This document shows positions 1 through 8,258 of a stretch of DNA of 34,135 nt, piece by piece. The stretch is from contig DYPH01000065.1 in NCBI GenBank assembly GCA_020720045.1, forward strand, positions 1 through 34,135, in the 5' to 3' direction. Each line of letters starts with the position of its first letter. Position 1 is the stretch's first letter. The DNA is from Sorangium cellulosum (GTDB lineage: Bacteria; Myxococcota_A; Polyangia; Polyangiales; Polyangiaceae). The position numbers and the translations under genes were made by a program. The notes under the pieces are model-generated. The model made no database searches and had not been told where the DNA came from. It saw nothing but the letters and a program-made list of their open reading frames with translations.

Positions 1-70
1 TCTCCCGCTTCGCGGACGGACGCGTCAGCAAAGAACTCCGCGCCGTCTCCCGCTTTGCGGACGGACGCGT
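1..70. repeat. 25-bp direct repeat, 45-bp period
   Basis: The 25 bases at 1-25 recur at 46-70 with one mismatch (position 11 C versus 56 T). The 45-bp period is a multiple of three. One forward frame (3-125) is open across the window edge with GC-rich third positions and reads the repeat as SRFADGRV twice before a TAA at 123-125. It could therefore be the last codons of a gene entering from the left, or an intergenic repeat. The sequence alone does not decide. Confidence 0.55.
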
Positions 71-211
71 TCCGACAGAAGGCTGTACGGCAGGGCGCGA
101 AGCGGCTGCCACTTTGTCACCGTAATGCGCCCCTTCGTGCGCGGCGTGCCAACGTGGCGCCCTTGATGGCTCGGAAGGGGTGAAACGGGCCGATCTGCTG
201 CTAGTTTTCGC

Positions 212-227
212 TGGCACAGGGTTCGCA
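212..227 (+). promoter_or_regulatory. candidate sigma-54 (-24/-12) promoter of the T2SS operon
   Basis: TGGCAC at 212-217 is followed by A, four bases and TCGCA at 223-227. This matches the RpoN consensus TGGCACR-N4-TTGCW with one mismatch. The invariant GG and GC dinucleotides are separated by exactly ten bases, as the family requires. Transcription would start near 238, about 49 bases before the gspC ATG. Sigma-54 promoters are common in myxobacteria. An upstream activator site was not identified, and the window edge limits the search. Confidence 0.5.
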
Positions 228-286
228 TATTCAGTAGCGGCCTCCGCCAGTGCGGGGCACTTGACGTCCGCCCCAAAAAGGATCGC

Positions 287-1246
287 ATGGCTCTCGAAAC
301 CGTTCTTCGCAAGAACTTCACCGTCGTCCTCGCTGGGCTCGGCCTTTGCGGCGCGTTCTTTACGGCGCGCGCGCTTTCCCAGGGACTGGGGCTTGCGCTC
401 GCGGCCGACGAAAAGCAGCTCTCCGCAGCGCCGCTCGTCATTCCGCCGACCGGATCTGCCGCTACGCCGAGCCGGCATTCGACGTCTGCCGAGGCCATTC
501 TGGCGAGCAATCCGTTCGACTCGATCACGGGACCGCTCCGGGAAGCGCCCCCGGTCCCCGTCGCCGCCGGTGCGGAGATCGACTACAGCGATCCGCGAAG
601 CGCACCGGCGTGCGATGGCGTGAAGGTTCTCGTAATTACTGCAGCAAGTGACCCCGATTGGTCGTTCGCAGCGTTCTCCGACGGCGGGCCCGGGAAGACG
701 ACGCTCGCCCGCCGTGGTCAAGAAATCGGCGGCAAGAAGCTGATCTTCGTCGGATGGGATCGCGTCTGGCTGCAAAACGGATCGCAGCTGTGTCAAGCCA
801 GCCTTTTCGCGTCGCCCGACGCTCCGAAGGCTCCAGCGATGGCGGAGGTGACACCGGCCGCGATGCCTGGAAAAGGGCCGCCGACGCTCTCCGCCGATTT
901 GGCAAAAGGTATCCGCCGCTTGGGCGCCACGGAGTTTGAGATTGATCGTGGCGTTGTCGACAAGATCTTGGAAAATCAATCTGAGTTGATGCGTTCCGCC
1001 CGGATTCAACCGGAGCAGGAAAACGGGAAGGTCGTCGGTATCAAGCTGTTGAACATTCGACCCGATACGCTCCTCGGAACACTCGGGATGGAGAACGGCG
1101 ACCGCCTCCAGCAGATTAACGGTTTCGACATGACGAGTCCCGAAAAGGCGCTTGAAGCCTACGCCCGGCTACGCACGGCCGACAAGCTGACCGTGCAGGT
1201 TACCCGTCGCGGCCAGCTCACCAACCTCGATTACAATATCAAGTGA
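287..1246 (+). CDS. gspC: type II secretion system protein GspC
   Basis: GspC is the inner-membrane clamp protein of the T2SS that links the assembly platform to the secretin GspD. The 319-residue product has a short cytoplasmic N-terminus and one hydrophobic segment (about residues 10-30). A periplasmic homology region follows at about 105-170 (contains WSFAAFSDG and GWDRVWLQNG), and a C-terminal PDZ domain at about 245-319 (contains GIKLLNIRPDTLLGTLGMENGD). The ATG at 287 follows an AAGGA-type ribosome binding site at 278-282. This is the first gene of the T2SS operon, which fits the sigma-54-like site just upstream. The next small ORF overlaps its stop codon. Family length and domain order are normal. 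Confidence 0.9.
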   Translation: MALETVLRKNFTVVLAGLGLCGAFFTARALSQGLGLALAADEKQLSAAPLVIPPTGSAATPSRHSTSAEAILASNPFDSITGPLREAPPVPVAAGAEIDYSDPRSAPACDGVKVLVITAASDPDWSFAAFSDGGPGKTTLARRGQEIGGKKLIFVGWDRVWLQNGSQLCQASLFASPDAPKAPAMAEVTPAAMPGKGPPTLSADLAKGIRRLGATEFEIDRGVVDKILENQSELMRSARIQPEQENGKVVGIKLLNIRPDTLLGTLGMENGDRLQQINGFDMTSPEKALEAYARLRTADKLTVQVTRRGQLTNLDYNIK

Positions 1247-1458
1247 AAGTGGCTGGTTCGATGGACAAAGAACATCTGAAGAAGACGGTCATTGTTGCCG
1301 GGGCCATGATTGGGACTTGGGGATTCGTTGTCGGAGCCCTCCTATTGATGGTGGTTTTCCTGGGCGGAAATTCGTCGCCGTCGTCACCGAAGAAGACGGA
1401 CGAGAAGCCAAAGACCTCTGTAGCCGCACCGAAAGATGCGAAGGACTCCACCAAATGA
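1243..1458 (+). CDS. small single-pass membrane protein in T2SS operon, unknown
   Basis: This small ORF lies between gspC and gspD, whereas gspD usually follows gspC directly. A GTG at 1243 overlaps the gspC stop; an ATG at 1261 would give a 65-residue product starting MDKEHLKK. The product has a positively charged N-terminus, one hydrophobic helix (about residues 15-37 from the GTG) and a C-terminal tail rich in Lys, Asp, Ser and Pro (ends PKDAKDSTK). The predicted topology is N-in with a periplasmic tail. Its stop overlaps the chosen gspD start (ATGA), so it looks translationally coupled on both sides. I do not recognise a family. Its position suggests an accessory part of the GspC-GspD connection, which is inference. 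Confidence 0.6.
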   Translation: MKVAGSMDKEHLKKTVIVAGAMIGTWGFVVGALLLMVVFLGGNSSPSSPKKTDEKPKTSVAAPKDAKDSTK

Positions 1459-4061
1459 AAATCCTCGTGTCCCCCCTGAACCCGACGAACGACTTGCGCG
1501 CGAAGACCACTATGAAACGCCTCTTTGCTCTTTCGCTCCCCTTGTTTCTCTTGGCCTCGTCGACCTCCACTGCGTTCGCGCAATCGACGCCTGAAGGGGA
1601 CCCGAAAGCTCCGAGTGGTGCTGCGCCGCTTGCGCGGAAGCCACTGCTCCTCACTGGTGACCGAATTCAGCGGGTTGCCGGTGGAGCGCTGACGGGGAGC
1701 TCCCCACCCGCGGCAGGCTCTACGCCTCCACCTGCGACGCCTGGCATCCCCGCGACCGGCGCTGCAAACGGCACTTCGGGGGCCGCAAAGCCCGTGGTTG
1801 GTGCCAATGGAAAAGCGCAGGGTGACACGACGAACCTCCCGCAGTTTGAGCATGCGATGGAGTACGAACCACGCAGCCCGAACGCGAAGGTCTCGTTTTC
1901 ACTTGAAGATGCGAGCCTCTCAGAGCTCGTTAAGGTGATCGGTCAGTTGACCGGGAAGCGGTTCATCTTTGGTGGAAAGCTTCGCGAAATCAAAGCAACT
2001 GTATATTCGCCGCAGCAGGTCACGGTTGCCGAGGCCTATCAGGCGTTCCTCGCGATTCTTGACGCAAACGGGCTGACGGTCGTTCCCCACGGGCGGTTCT
2101 TGAAGATCGTCGAGACGGGTGGAATTCAGGGGCAAGCTACGCCGACGTACGGCCCCGGCCAGGCCGTGCCGGCTGAGTCGCGCTATGTCACCCGGCTTCA
2201 CCGCTTGAAGAACGTTTCCGCGGAGGAAGCCGTCGGCGTTCTCGACAAGTTCAAATCAAAGGATGCGCAAGTGACGGCCTACGCCGCCGGCAACATGCTC
2301 ATCATGACCGATTCGGGGACCAACATTCGCCGGATGATGCAAATCGTCGACCAGATCGACGTCGGTTCAGCGGGGGATCAGATTTGGATCGAGCCTATTC
2401 ACTATGCGTCGGCTTCCGATATCGCGAGCCGGGTCAATGACCTCTTCGACGTAAAAGCCGGCGGCGGAAAGGACGGCGGAAAAGGGGCGGGGGCGGGCGA
2501 CCTCCACGTCGCGAAGATTTTGCCCGACGAACGCTCGAACTCGCTCGTCATCGTCGCAACGGAGCGCGCGTATTTGCGGATGCTCGAGCTGATCAAGCGC
2601 TTGGATGTCCCTCAAACCGGCGAAGGGGAGATCCACGTGCTCCCGCTTCAGCACGCGGACGCCGTCGACCTTGTAAAGACGCTGAACGACATTGTCGGCA
2701 CCGGCGGAGGCGGCGGAGGCGGTGCGAAACCGGGCGGAGCCCCCGCCGTTAATACCTCGGTCTTTGAAGGCACCATCCGTCTGAGTGCCGACAAATCGAC
2801 GAACTCCATCGTCGTAACTTCGTCGCTACGCGACTACGGTTCTCTCCGCGCTGTCGTCGACCGGCTCGACCAGGCGCGTCGCCAGGTGTTCATCGATGCG
2901 GTGATCATGGACCTTGCGGTCAGCCGAACCGATTCCTTCGGCATGCGCTTTCATGGTGGCTCCGCTTTCGGCCTTGAATCGGCGAATGACACCCTCTTGT
3001 TCGGCGGCTTGGACATGGGGAAGACGATTGCCCTCGATCCGACTGTGCTCCAGGGGGCCGCACTCGGCATTCGCGGACCTGGCATTGAGGGCAGTCAGAA
3101 CTTGATTCCCGGTTTGGGATTGTCGATTCCTGCCTTCGGAGCGACGCTCACCGCACTCACGACGACGAGTGACACCGACGTACTTTCCACGCCCCACATC
3201 CTCGCGACTGACAATATCCCTGCCGAAATCAGCATCGGCGAGAACGTACCGATCCAGCAGAACGTGGGTCTCGGTTCGCTCTCGTCCCTTGCCGGGGCCG
3301 CCGGATCTGGAGCAGCGGGTGCGCTCGGCTCGCTTTCGGCCTTGGGTGGCCTCGGTGGTCTCGGTGGCGGCACCGCGGCCCGAGCCGATGTCGGTACTAA
3401 AATTAAGATCATTCCTCACTTGAATGAGTCGAACGAGGCCCGTCTCGAAATTACCGAGGAAATCAGCGAAGCTCGAAAGCCGGAGGGGGTTTCCCAGGTT
3501 GTACCAATCACGCGTCGCACGGCGAATACGACGCTGACCGTAAAGGACCAGCAGACGGTCGTCATCGGCGGTTTGATGCGCAATCGCGTCGCCCATGGGA
3601 CGACGAAGATTCCGCTTCTGGGGGATATTCCGCTTCTTGGCGCACTCTTCCGGCAGACGACGACGGAGATGCAGAAGACGAATCTCGTCTTGATTCTTAC
3701 GCCGTATATCATTCGAGATCAGAGCGACCTACGCCGGGTTTTCGAGCGGAAGATGCAGGAACGGCAGGAGTTCCTCGATCGCTACTTCGTGTTTAACGAG
3801 AGCCAAAAGTACGTTCCGCCAACCGATTACTCGCGCACGAACGGACTGCTTGAGGAGATTCGTCAGGCGTACGCGAGCGTCGACGAAAAGAAGCGCCTTG
3901 AGGAGATCACGAAGCCGAAGGAGCTTCGAGGGCATCCGCCGCAGACCCCGCTTGAGATGCCGGCGGGAGCGTCTCGAGCAAAAGGTGGCGGTGAATCGGG
4001 GAAGCCGGCGAATCTCAATCTTGCGGCCCCGCCGAAGTCGGTTGAGCGCGTGGAGAAGTGA
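1455..4061 (+). CDS. gspD: type II secretion system secretin GspD
   Basis: GspD forms the outer-membrane channel of the T2SS. From the ATG at 1455 the product is 868 residues. It has a signal peptide (hydrophobic run about 23-42, cleavage after AFA), a Pro/Thr/Gly-rich linker to about 125, and N0 (about 143-220). N1 (about 243-302), N2 (about 310-384, with a Gly-rich insert) and N3 (about 392-475, with a Gly-rich insert) follow. The secretin core spans about 480-755, with VLSTPHILATDN, VVIGGLMRN, KIPLLGDIPLLGALF and LVLILTPYII. The C-terminal region about 758-820 resembles an S-domain that could bind a pilotin. The 1455 start overlaps the previous stop and has AAGGA nine bases upstream. ATG 1512 (MKRLFALSL) gives a more classical signal peptide and is the alternative. 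Confidence 0.93.
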   Translation: MKILVSPLNPTNDLRAKTTMKRLFALSLPLFLLASSTSTAFAQSTPEGDPKAPSGAAPLARKPLLLTGDRIQRVAGGALTGSSPPAAGSTPPPATPGIPATGAANGTSGAAKPVVGANGKAQGDTTNLPQFEHAMEYEPRSPNAKVSFSLEDASLSELVKVIGQLTGKRFIFGGKLREIKATVYSPQQVTVAEAYQAFLAILDANGLTVVPHGRFLKIVETGGIQGQATPTYGPGQAVPAESRYVTRLHRLKNVSAEEAVGVLDKFKSKDAQVTAYAAGNMLIMTDSGTNIRRMMQIVDQIDVGSAGDQIWIEPIHYASASDIASRVNDLFDVKAGGGKDGGKGAGAGDLHVAKILPDERSNSLVIVATERAYLRMLELIKRLDVPQTGEGEIHVLPLQHADAVDLVKTLNDIVGTGGGGGGGAKPGGAPAVNTSVFEGTIRLSADKSTNSIVVTSSLRDYGSLRAVVDRLDQARRQVFIDAVIMDLAVSRTDSFGMRFHGGSAFGLESANDTLLFGGLDMGKTIALDPTVLQGAALGIRGPGIEGSQNLIPGLGLSIPAFGATLTALTTTSDTDVLSTPHILATDNIPAEISIGENVPIQQNVGLGSLSSLAGAAGSGAAGALGSLSALGGLGGLGGGTAARADVGTKIKIIPHLNESNEARLEITEEISEARKPEGVSQVVPITRRTANTTLTVKDQQTVVIGGLMRNRVAHGTTKIPLLGDIPLLGALFRQTTTEMQKTNLVLILTPYIIRDQSDLRRVFERKMQERQEFLDRYFVFNESQKYVPPTDYSRTNGLLEEIRQAYASVDEKKRLEEITKPKELRGHPPQTPLEMPAGASRAKGGGESGKPANLNLAAPPKSVERVEK

Positions 4062-4064
4062 CCC

Positions 4065-5891
4065 ATGAGTGACGACCGCTTCCTCGGAGAGATTCTTGTT
4101 CGACGGCTCGGAATTGCCGATGCGCGGCTCGAGCCGCTCTACGCGGTCGCCCGCGAACGCGGCGCGCGATTGCTCGATTTGATCGTGTCGCAGGACATCG
4201 CCGAAGACGGGAAAGTCGCGGAGGCCTTGGCGATGGAAGCGGGACTTCCATTTCTACCGACTGTTGAGCCCGACCGGATCGCTACCGCACTCGCGATGCG
4301 TGTTCCGATCGCCTTCGCAAAGGCGCGTCGGGTCATCGTTCTCGCCGAGAACGACGATTCCGTTCAGGTCGCCGTTGCCGATCCGTTTGAAGTGACGGCG
4401 ATCGACGATCTACGCGTTCTTTTTGATAAATCGATCGACCCCGTCGTCGCTCCCGGTGACAAGATCGTCGACGCAATCAATCGCGTCTACGAACGCGAGG
4501 CGGGCGGGGGCGAGCTCGAGAGCGAGGAGGAGGCGACGGACGATGTTGTCGCTTCCGACATCCTCGATTCCGACGATGATGCACCGGTTATTCGGTGGGT
4601 CAATTCGCTCTTCCTCCAAGCGATGAAAGAGCGCGCTTCCGATATTCATATCGAGCCGGAGGAGCGCGAAGTTCTCGTACGCTTTCGCATTGACGGCGAC
4701 CTTCACGTAAAGCGCCGCGCGCCGCGCGCCTTTATGGGCAGCATTATCTCCCGCATCAAGATCGAATCGGATCTCAACATCGCCGAAAAGCGCCTCCCGC
4801 AAGATGGCCGCATCGCGAAGAAGATCGCGGGCCGAAGTTTCGACATTCGTGTGAGCACGATCCCGACGAGTCGCGGCTACGAGCGAGTCGTCATGCGTTT
4901 GCTCAATAAGTCGAGTGTTCTGCTCGATCTGCCCGATCTCGGATTTTCGCCGCGCGACTATGCGTTGATGGACCAACTCATCCACAAGCCGGACGGTATC
5001 ATCCTCGTGACCGGGCCGACCGGATCCGGGAAGACGACGACGCTGTATGCCTGCCTCAATCGGATTAACAAACCCGATATCAACATCCTGACAGCTGAGG
5101 ATCCCGTCGAGTACGAACTCGCGGGGATCCACCAAGTGCATGTCCAGGCGAAGATTGGGCTGACCTTTGCGAGCGCCCTCCGAGCGTTTCTCCGACAGGA
5201 TCCGGATGTCGTCATGGTCGGCGAAATTCGCGACAAGGAAACGGTAGAGATCGCCGTAAATGCATCGCTGACCGGCCACCTCGTACTCTCGACGATCCAC
5301 ACGAACGATGCCCCGGGGGCGATCACGCGAATGCTCGATATGGGCGTGGAGCCGTTTCTTCTCCGGTCGTCCATTGTGGGCATTCTTGCTCAGCGCCTCG
5401 TACGGGTGCTCTGCCCAGCGTGCAAAGTTCCCTACGAGGCGACGCCCTTCGAGCTGGAAGAGTTGGGATTGACCGACGACCGGCGCCGCACCCGTGCGCT
5501 ACGCTCCCAAAACCTTCAGAGTCGCTACTTTCCGCGCACCGTTAGTGAGGTCGACATCCTCGAGACCTGCGAGGCGCGGCCGATTTTCTACAAGCCTCGA
5601 GGCTGCGAGAAGTGCGCAAACATCGGCTTTACTGGGCGTCGCGGTATTTACGAGCTTATGTTGATGGATGAGGCGATTGCGCCTCTCGTGCTCAAGGCCG
5701 CGGACGCGCAAACGATCAAGCGTCGCGCGATTGAATACGGCATGGACACGATGCGTGATGACGGCGCTCGGAAGGTCCTTCGAGGAATGACGTCTGTCGA
5801 GGAAGTACTCGCTGCCACGCAGGAGGACCTAGCGGCTGAACCGGAGTCGCTCCGCGGGCGACCCGATGCGTCGTTCGGTCAGGAGGCCTAA
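4065..5891 (+). CDS. gspE: type II secretion ATPase GspE
   Basis: GspE is the cytoplasmic hexameric ATPase that powers pseudopilus assembly, docking on GspL and GspF. The 608-residue protein has an N1E/MshEN-like N-terminal domain (about 1-145), an acidic linker and the secretion ATPase core. Walker A is GPTGSGKT at 317-324. The Walker B region is DPDVVMVGEIRD at 379-390, and a His-box-like LSTIHTND lies just after it. The zinc-binding tetracysteine is split as CPAC (450-453) and CEKC (514-517). A roughly 60-residue Arg-rich stretch separates the two Cys pairs. The ATG follows a GGAGAAG ribosome binding site, three bases after the gspD stop. Length is somewhat above the usual 500-570. Confidence 0.95.
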   Translation: MSDDRFLGEILVRRLGIADARLEPLYAVARERGARLLDLIVSQDIAEDGKVAEALAMEAGLPFLPTVEPDRIATALAMRVPIAFAKARRVIVLAENDDSVQVAVADPFEVTAIDDLRVLFDKSIDPVVAPGDKIVDAINRVYEREAGGGELESEEEATDDVVASDILDSDDDAPVIRWVNSLFLQAMKERASDIHIEPEEREVLVRFRIDGDLHVKRRAPRAFMGSIISRIKIESDLNIAEKRLPQDGRIAKKIAGRSFDIRVSTIPTSRGYERVVMRLLNKSSVLLDLPDLGFSPRDYALMDQLIHKPDGIILVTGPTGSGKTTTLYACLNRINKPDINILTAEDPVEYELAGIHQVHVQAKIGLTFASALRAFLRQDPDVVMVGEIRDKETVEIAVNASLTGHLVLSTIHTNDAPGAITRMLDMGVEPFLLRSSIVGILAQRLVRVLCPACKVPYEATPFELEELGLTDDRRRTRALRSQNLQSRYFPRTVSEVDILETCEARPIFYKPRGCEKCANIGFTGRRGIYELMLMDEAIAPLVLKAADAQTIKRRAIEYGMDTMRDDGARKVLRGMTSVEEVLAATQEDLAAEPESLRGRPDASFGQEA

Positions 5892-5894
5892 ATC

Positions 5895-7295
5895 ATGGCC
5901 GTTTTCGAATACCGTGGGCTCGTCGCTGCTTCGGGGAAGAGCGTTAAAGGCGTTCGTGATGCCGACAACGCCAAGGCGCTCCGCGCGGCGCTGAAGCGGG
6001 AAGGGATTCTTCTAACCGACGCCAGCGAGTCGAAAGCTGCCGCTGTAAAAGGCGGCAGCGGCTCTAGCGATTTGTTCGCGGTTTTTCGAAGCGTTTCTGT
6101 TGCAGATGTTGCTTCGATGACGCGGCAGCTCGCGACGTTGGTCGGAGCAGGTATCCCCCTCGTCGAATCGATGAACGCGCTCTCCGAACAGTCTGAGAAG
6201 ATGGAGCTTCTTCGTGTTCTGACAGCGGTGAGAGACCGGATTAATGAGGGGACTTCTTTCGCCAAGGCGCTTGAGGAGCATCCGAAAGTCTTCCCGGCAC
6301 TTTATGTGAATATGGTGGCGGCAGGCGAAGCTTCCGGGACTCTTGAGAAGGTCCTCGATCGTCTTGCCGAATTCCTTGAGGACCAAGCACGTCTGCGTGG
6401 CAAAGTCAGTGCGGCGCTTGCCTACCCGATCCTGATGGCGTGCCTGGGCGGCGGCCTTCTCGTCATCATGATGACGGTAATCGTGCCCAAGGTGACCAGC
6501 ATCTTCGCCAGCTTGGACCGCGCTCTCCCCTGGTACACGAGTCTCCTCATTACGGTGTCCGACGCCTTGACGTCGTCGGTCACGCTTGGAGCGCTGCCGG
6601 GCCTTGCAGGCTACCTTCTTCTTCGCGCCGGCTTTCGTGCGCGGAAGCAAGGGGAGCCCAGCCCTAAGATTTTCAGGATATTTGGCTTCGCGGCTAGCGC
6701 CCTTGCGTTGGCTTCGTTGGCGCTTTCGTCGGCACCGGGGCTCTTTTTTGTCGGACTCGTCTGCGGGACGCTCCTCGGGATCGGTATCGGGCGCTACCAG
6801 GGTTTCGTCGCAACGCCGAAGGGAACCCTCTGGAAAGATGGGTTTGTTCTCAAACTCCCGCTCTTTGGAAAGCTCCTTCAACTCGTCGCGGTGGCCCGCT
6901 TCTCCCGGACGCTTGGGACCCTCCTAACGAGCGGGGTTTCTCTTTTGAAGGCGCTCGAGATCACGCGGAACGTTCTCGATAACGCTGTTCTTCAGAAAGT
7001 CGTTGAGGAGGCCGCGATACAGGTGCGCGAAGGGAAGGCTCTGAGCGTCCCCTTGAAGGCGAGCGCGGCGTTTCCAACGATGAGCGTCCACATGATCGCC
7101 GTTGGGGAGCGTTCCGGTGAACTTGAAGCGATGTTGGACAACGTAGCCAAGGAGTACGATCGTCAGGTCGAAACCCGAATTCAAACGATGACTTCCCTCC
7201 TTGAGCCGCTCATCATGGTGACCATGGGGCTCGGAGTTGGCTTCATTACATTTGCGATCTTGATGCCGCTTATTCAGATGAACGACGCATTCTGA
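5895..7295 (+). CDS. gspF: type II secretion inner-membrane platform protein GspF, enlarged
   Basis: GspF is the polytopic inner-membrane core of the T2SS platform. The 466-residue product contains two T2SF helical domains, about residues 70-190 (LATLVGAGIPLVESMNAL, MVAAGEASG) and 333-455 (LGTLLTSGVSLLKALEI, MIAVGERSGELEAMLDNVA). The family is usually about 400 residues. The excess sits between the two domains, at about 225-303, where two or more extra hydrophobic stretches (roughly 262-282 and 282-300) follow the normal membrane segment at about 222-245. The ATG lies three bases after the gspE stop, with AGGAGG upstream at 5881-5886. The identity is clear; the extra membrane segment is unusual and may change loop topology. 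Confidence 0.93.
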   Translation: MAVFEYRGLVAASGKSVKGVRDADNAKALRAALKREGILLTDASESKAAAVKGGSGSSDLFAVFRSVSVADVASMTRQLATLVGAGIPLVESMNALSEQSEKMELLRVLTAVRDRINEGTSFAKALEEHPKVFPALYVNMVAAGEASGTLEKVLDRLAEFLEDQARLRGKVSAALAYPILMACLGGGLLVIMMTVIVPKVTSIFASLDRALPWYTSLLITVSDALTSSVTLGALPGLAGYLLLRAGFRARKQGEPSPKIFRIFGFAASALALASLALSSAPGLFFVGLVCGTLLGIGIGRYQGFVATPKGTLWKDGFVLKLPLFGKLLQLVAVARFSRTLGTLLTSGVSLLKALEITRNVLDNAVLQKVVEEAAIQVREGKALSVPLKASAAFPTMSVHMIAVGERSGELEAMLDNVAKEYDRQVETRIQTMTSLLEPLIMVTMGLGVGFITFAILMPLIQMNDAF

Positions 7296-7308
7296 ACGGA
7301 TCATCGCC

Positions 7309-7716
7309 ATGGCTTCCAAACGCACACGAACCGTCTTTTTCCCCTGGGAACGTCGAAGCATGTTGCTCCGCGGCGGGGCGATTCCTCGTGCCCTACTAGG
7401 CTTCGCCGCCGTCCTACTGTTCTTTGCCCTTATCGGACTTCGTTCGCGCGAAGAACGCGCTGCAGCTGTACGCGCCACCCGGGCAAGCATTCTCGATACC
7501 TACCGGGCAATCTCGTCCTATCGGGCCGACCATGGTGGCGGTTGTCCCAAACAACTCGGAGACCTGGCGAGCGGTGGCTACTTGCATGCGGTTCCCGTCG
7601 ATGCCTGGGGACGGCCACTGCGCGTCACGTGCCCCGGTCGCCGGGATCCCGCCGGTTTTGAAGTCGCAAGCGATGGTCCGGATGGTCTCCCCTACGGCCT
7701 TGATCGCGTGGAATAA
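7309..7716 (+). CDS. GspG-like membrane-anchored protein lacking prepilin cleavage motif
   Basis: The 135-residue product has a basic N-terminus, one hydrophobic helix (about 27-44) and a globular C-terminal part that parallels that of GspG encoded directly downstream. Both have a Cys-Pro after a helix (GGGCPKQL here, SGDCPTVQ in GspG). Both have a D-W-G segment ending in Cys (VDAWGRPLRVTC versus KDPWGQPYKIKC), and both have a GPDG turn (SDGPDGLPYG versus STGPDGKEGG). It lacks the (G/A)-F-T-L-I-E processing site, so it should stay a membrane protein rather than be cleaved and polymerised. It probably arose by duplication of gspG and loss of the leader. A role as a regulator or cap of the pseudopilus is speculation. 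Confidence 0.75.
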   Translation: MASKRTRTVFFPWERRSMLLRGGAIPRALLGFAAVLLFFALIGLRSREERAAAVRATRASILDTYRAISSYRADHGGGCPKQLGDLASGGYLHAVPVDAWGRPLRVTCPGRRDPAGFEVASDGPDGLPYGLDRVE

Positions 7717-7777
7717 ACAATTCGTGAAACTGTTCTCCCACCAAGCACCTGTACTCGTTTCTGGAAGGAACCCCACG

Positions 7778-8224
7778 ATGCTCACCGCTACGCTTACTCA
7801 CCCCTTCGCTGCTCGTTTCCTCGCCAAGAAGTCGGCGCCGCGTGCGTTGGTACGAGCCGTTACGTTGATTGAAATCATGATCGTTCTTACGATCATCGGG
7901 CTGATCGCCGGTGGCGTTGCTGTTGTGGCAATTCCGAAGTTCAAGGAAGCTCAGAAAAGGACTGCGAAGGCGAGCCTTCAGGCGCTCCACCCAATTGCTG
8001 ACGCCTATTTCGCGGAACACTCCGGCGACTGCCCGACCGTACAGTCGCTAAAGGCGAGCAAGCAGTTTACCGGCGACAACAAGGACCCTTGGGGCCAGCC
8101 GTACAAGATCAAGTGTGACAACGGTGAGTTGACTGCGTCGAGCACCGGTCCCGATGGCAAAGAAGGCGGCGGGGACGACATCATGATCCCGGAGGCCGAG
8201 GACGCAGAACCGGCAAAGAAGTGA
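7778..8224 (+). CDS. gspG: major pseudopilin GspG
   Basis: GspG is the main subunit of the periplasmic pseudopilus. The ATG at 7778 is preceded by GGAAGGA (7763-7769) and gives 148 residues. The leader is long (27 residues) and basic, followed by VTLIEIMIVLTIIGLIAG with the conserved Glu at +5 (E32). The residue before the cleavage site is Ala (A27), not the usual Gly. The soluble domain holds two Cys residues, the DPWGQPY segment and an acidic GPDGKEGGGDD loop matching the calcium-binding region of GspG. A Lys-Lys C-terminus follows an acidic tail. An open frame extends upstream to 7424, but that part lies over the preceding gene and has no supporting start. Confidence 0.92.
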   Translation: MLTATLTHPFAARFLAKKSAPRALVRAVTLIEIMIVLTIIGLIAGGVAVVAIPKFKEAQKRTAKASLQALHPIADAYFAEHSGDCPTVQSLKASKQFTGDNKDPWGQPYKIKCDNGELTASSTGPDGKEGGGDDIMIPEAEDAEPAKK

Positions 8225-8258
8225 TCACGGATATTCCAAGAGAGCTGCTGATACTTCC

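Noticed and set aside
3-125. Partial ORF entering from the left edge
   Set aside because: It is open with GC-rich third positions but only 40 codons are visible, half of them repeat, and two other forward frames are also open; not enough to call a gene.
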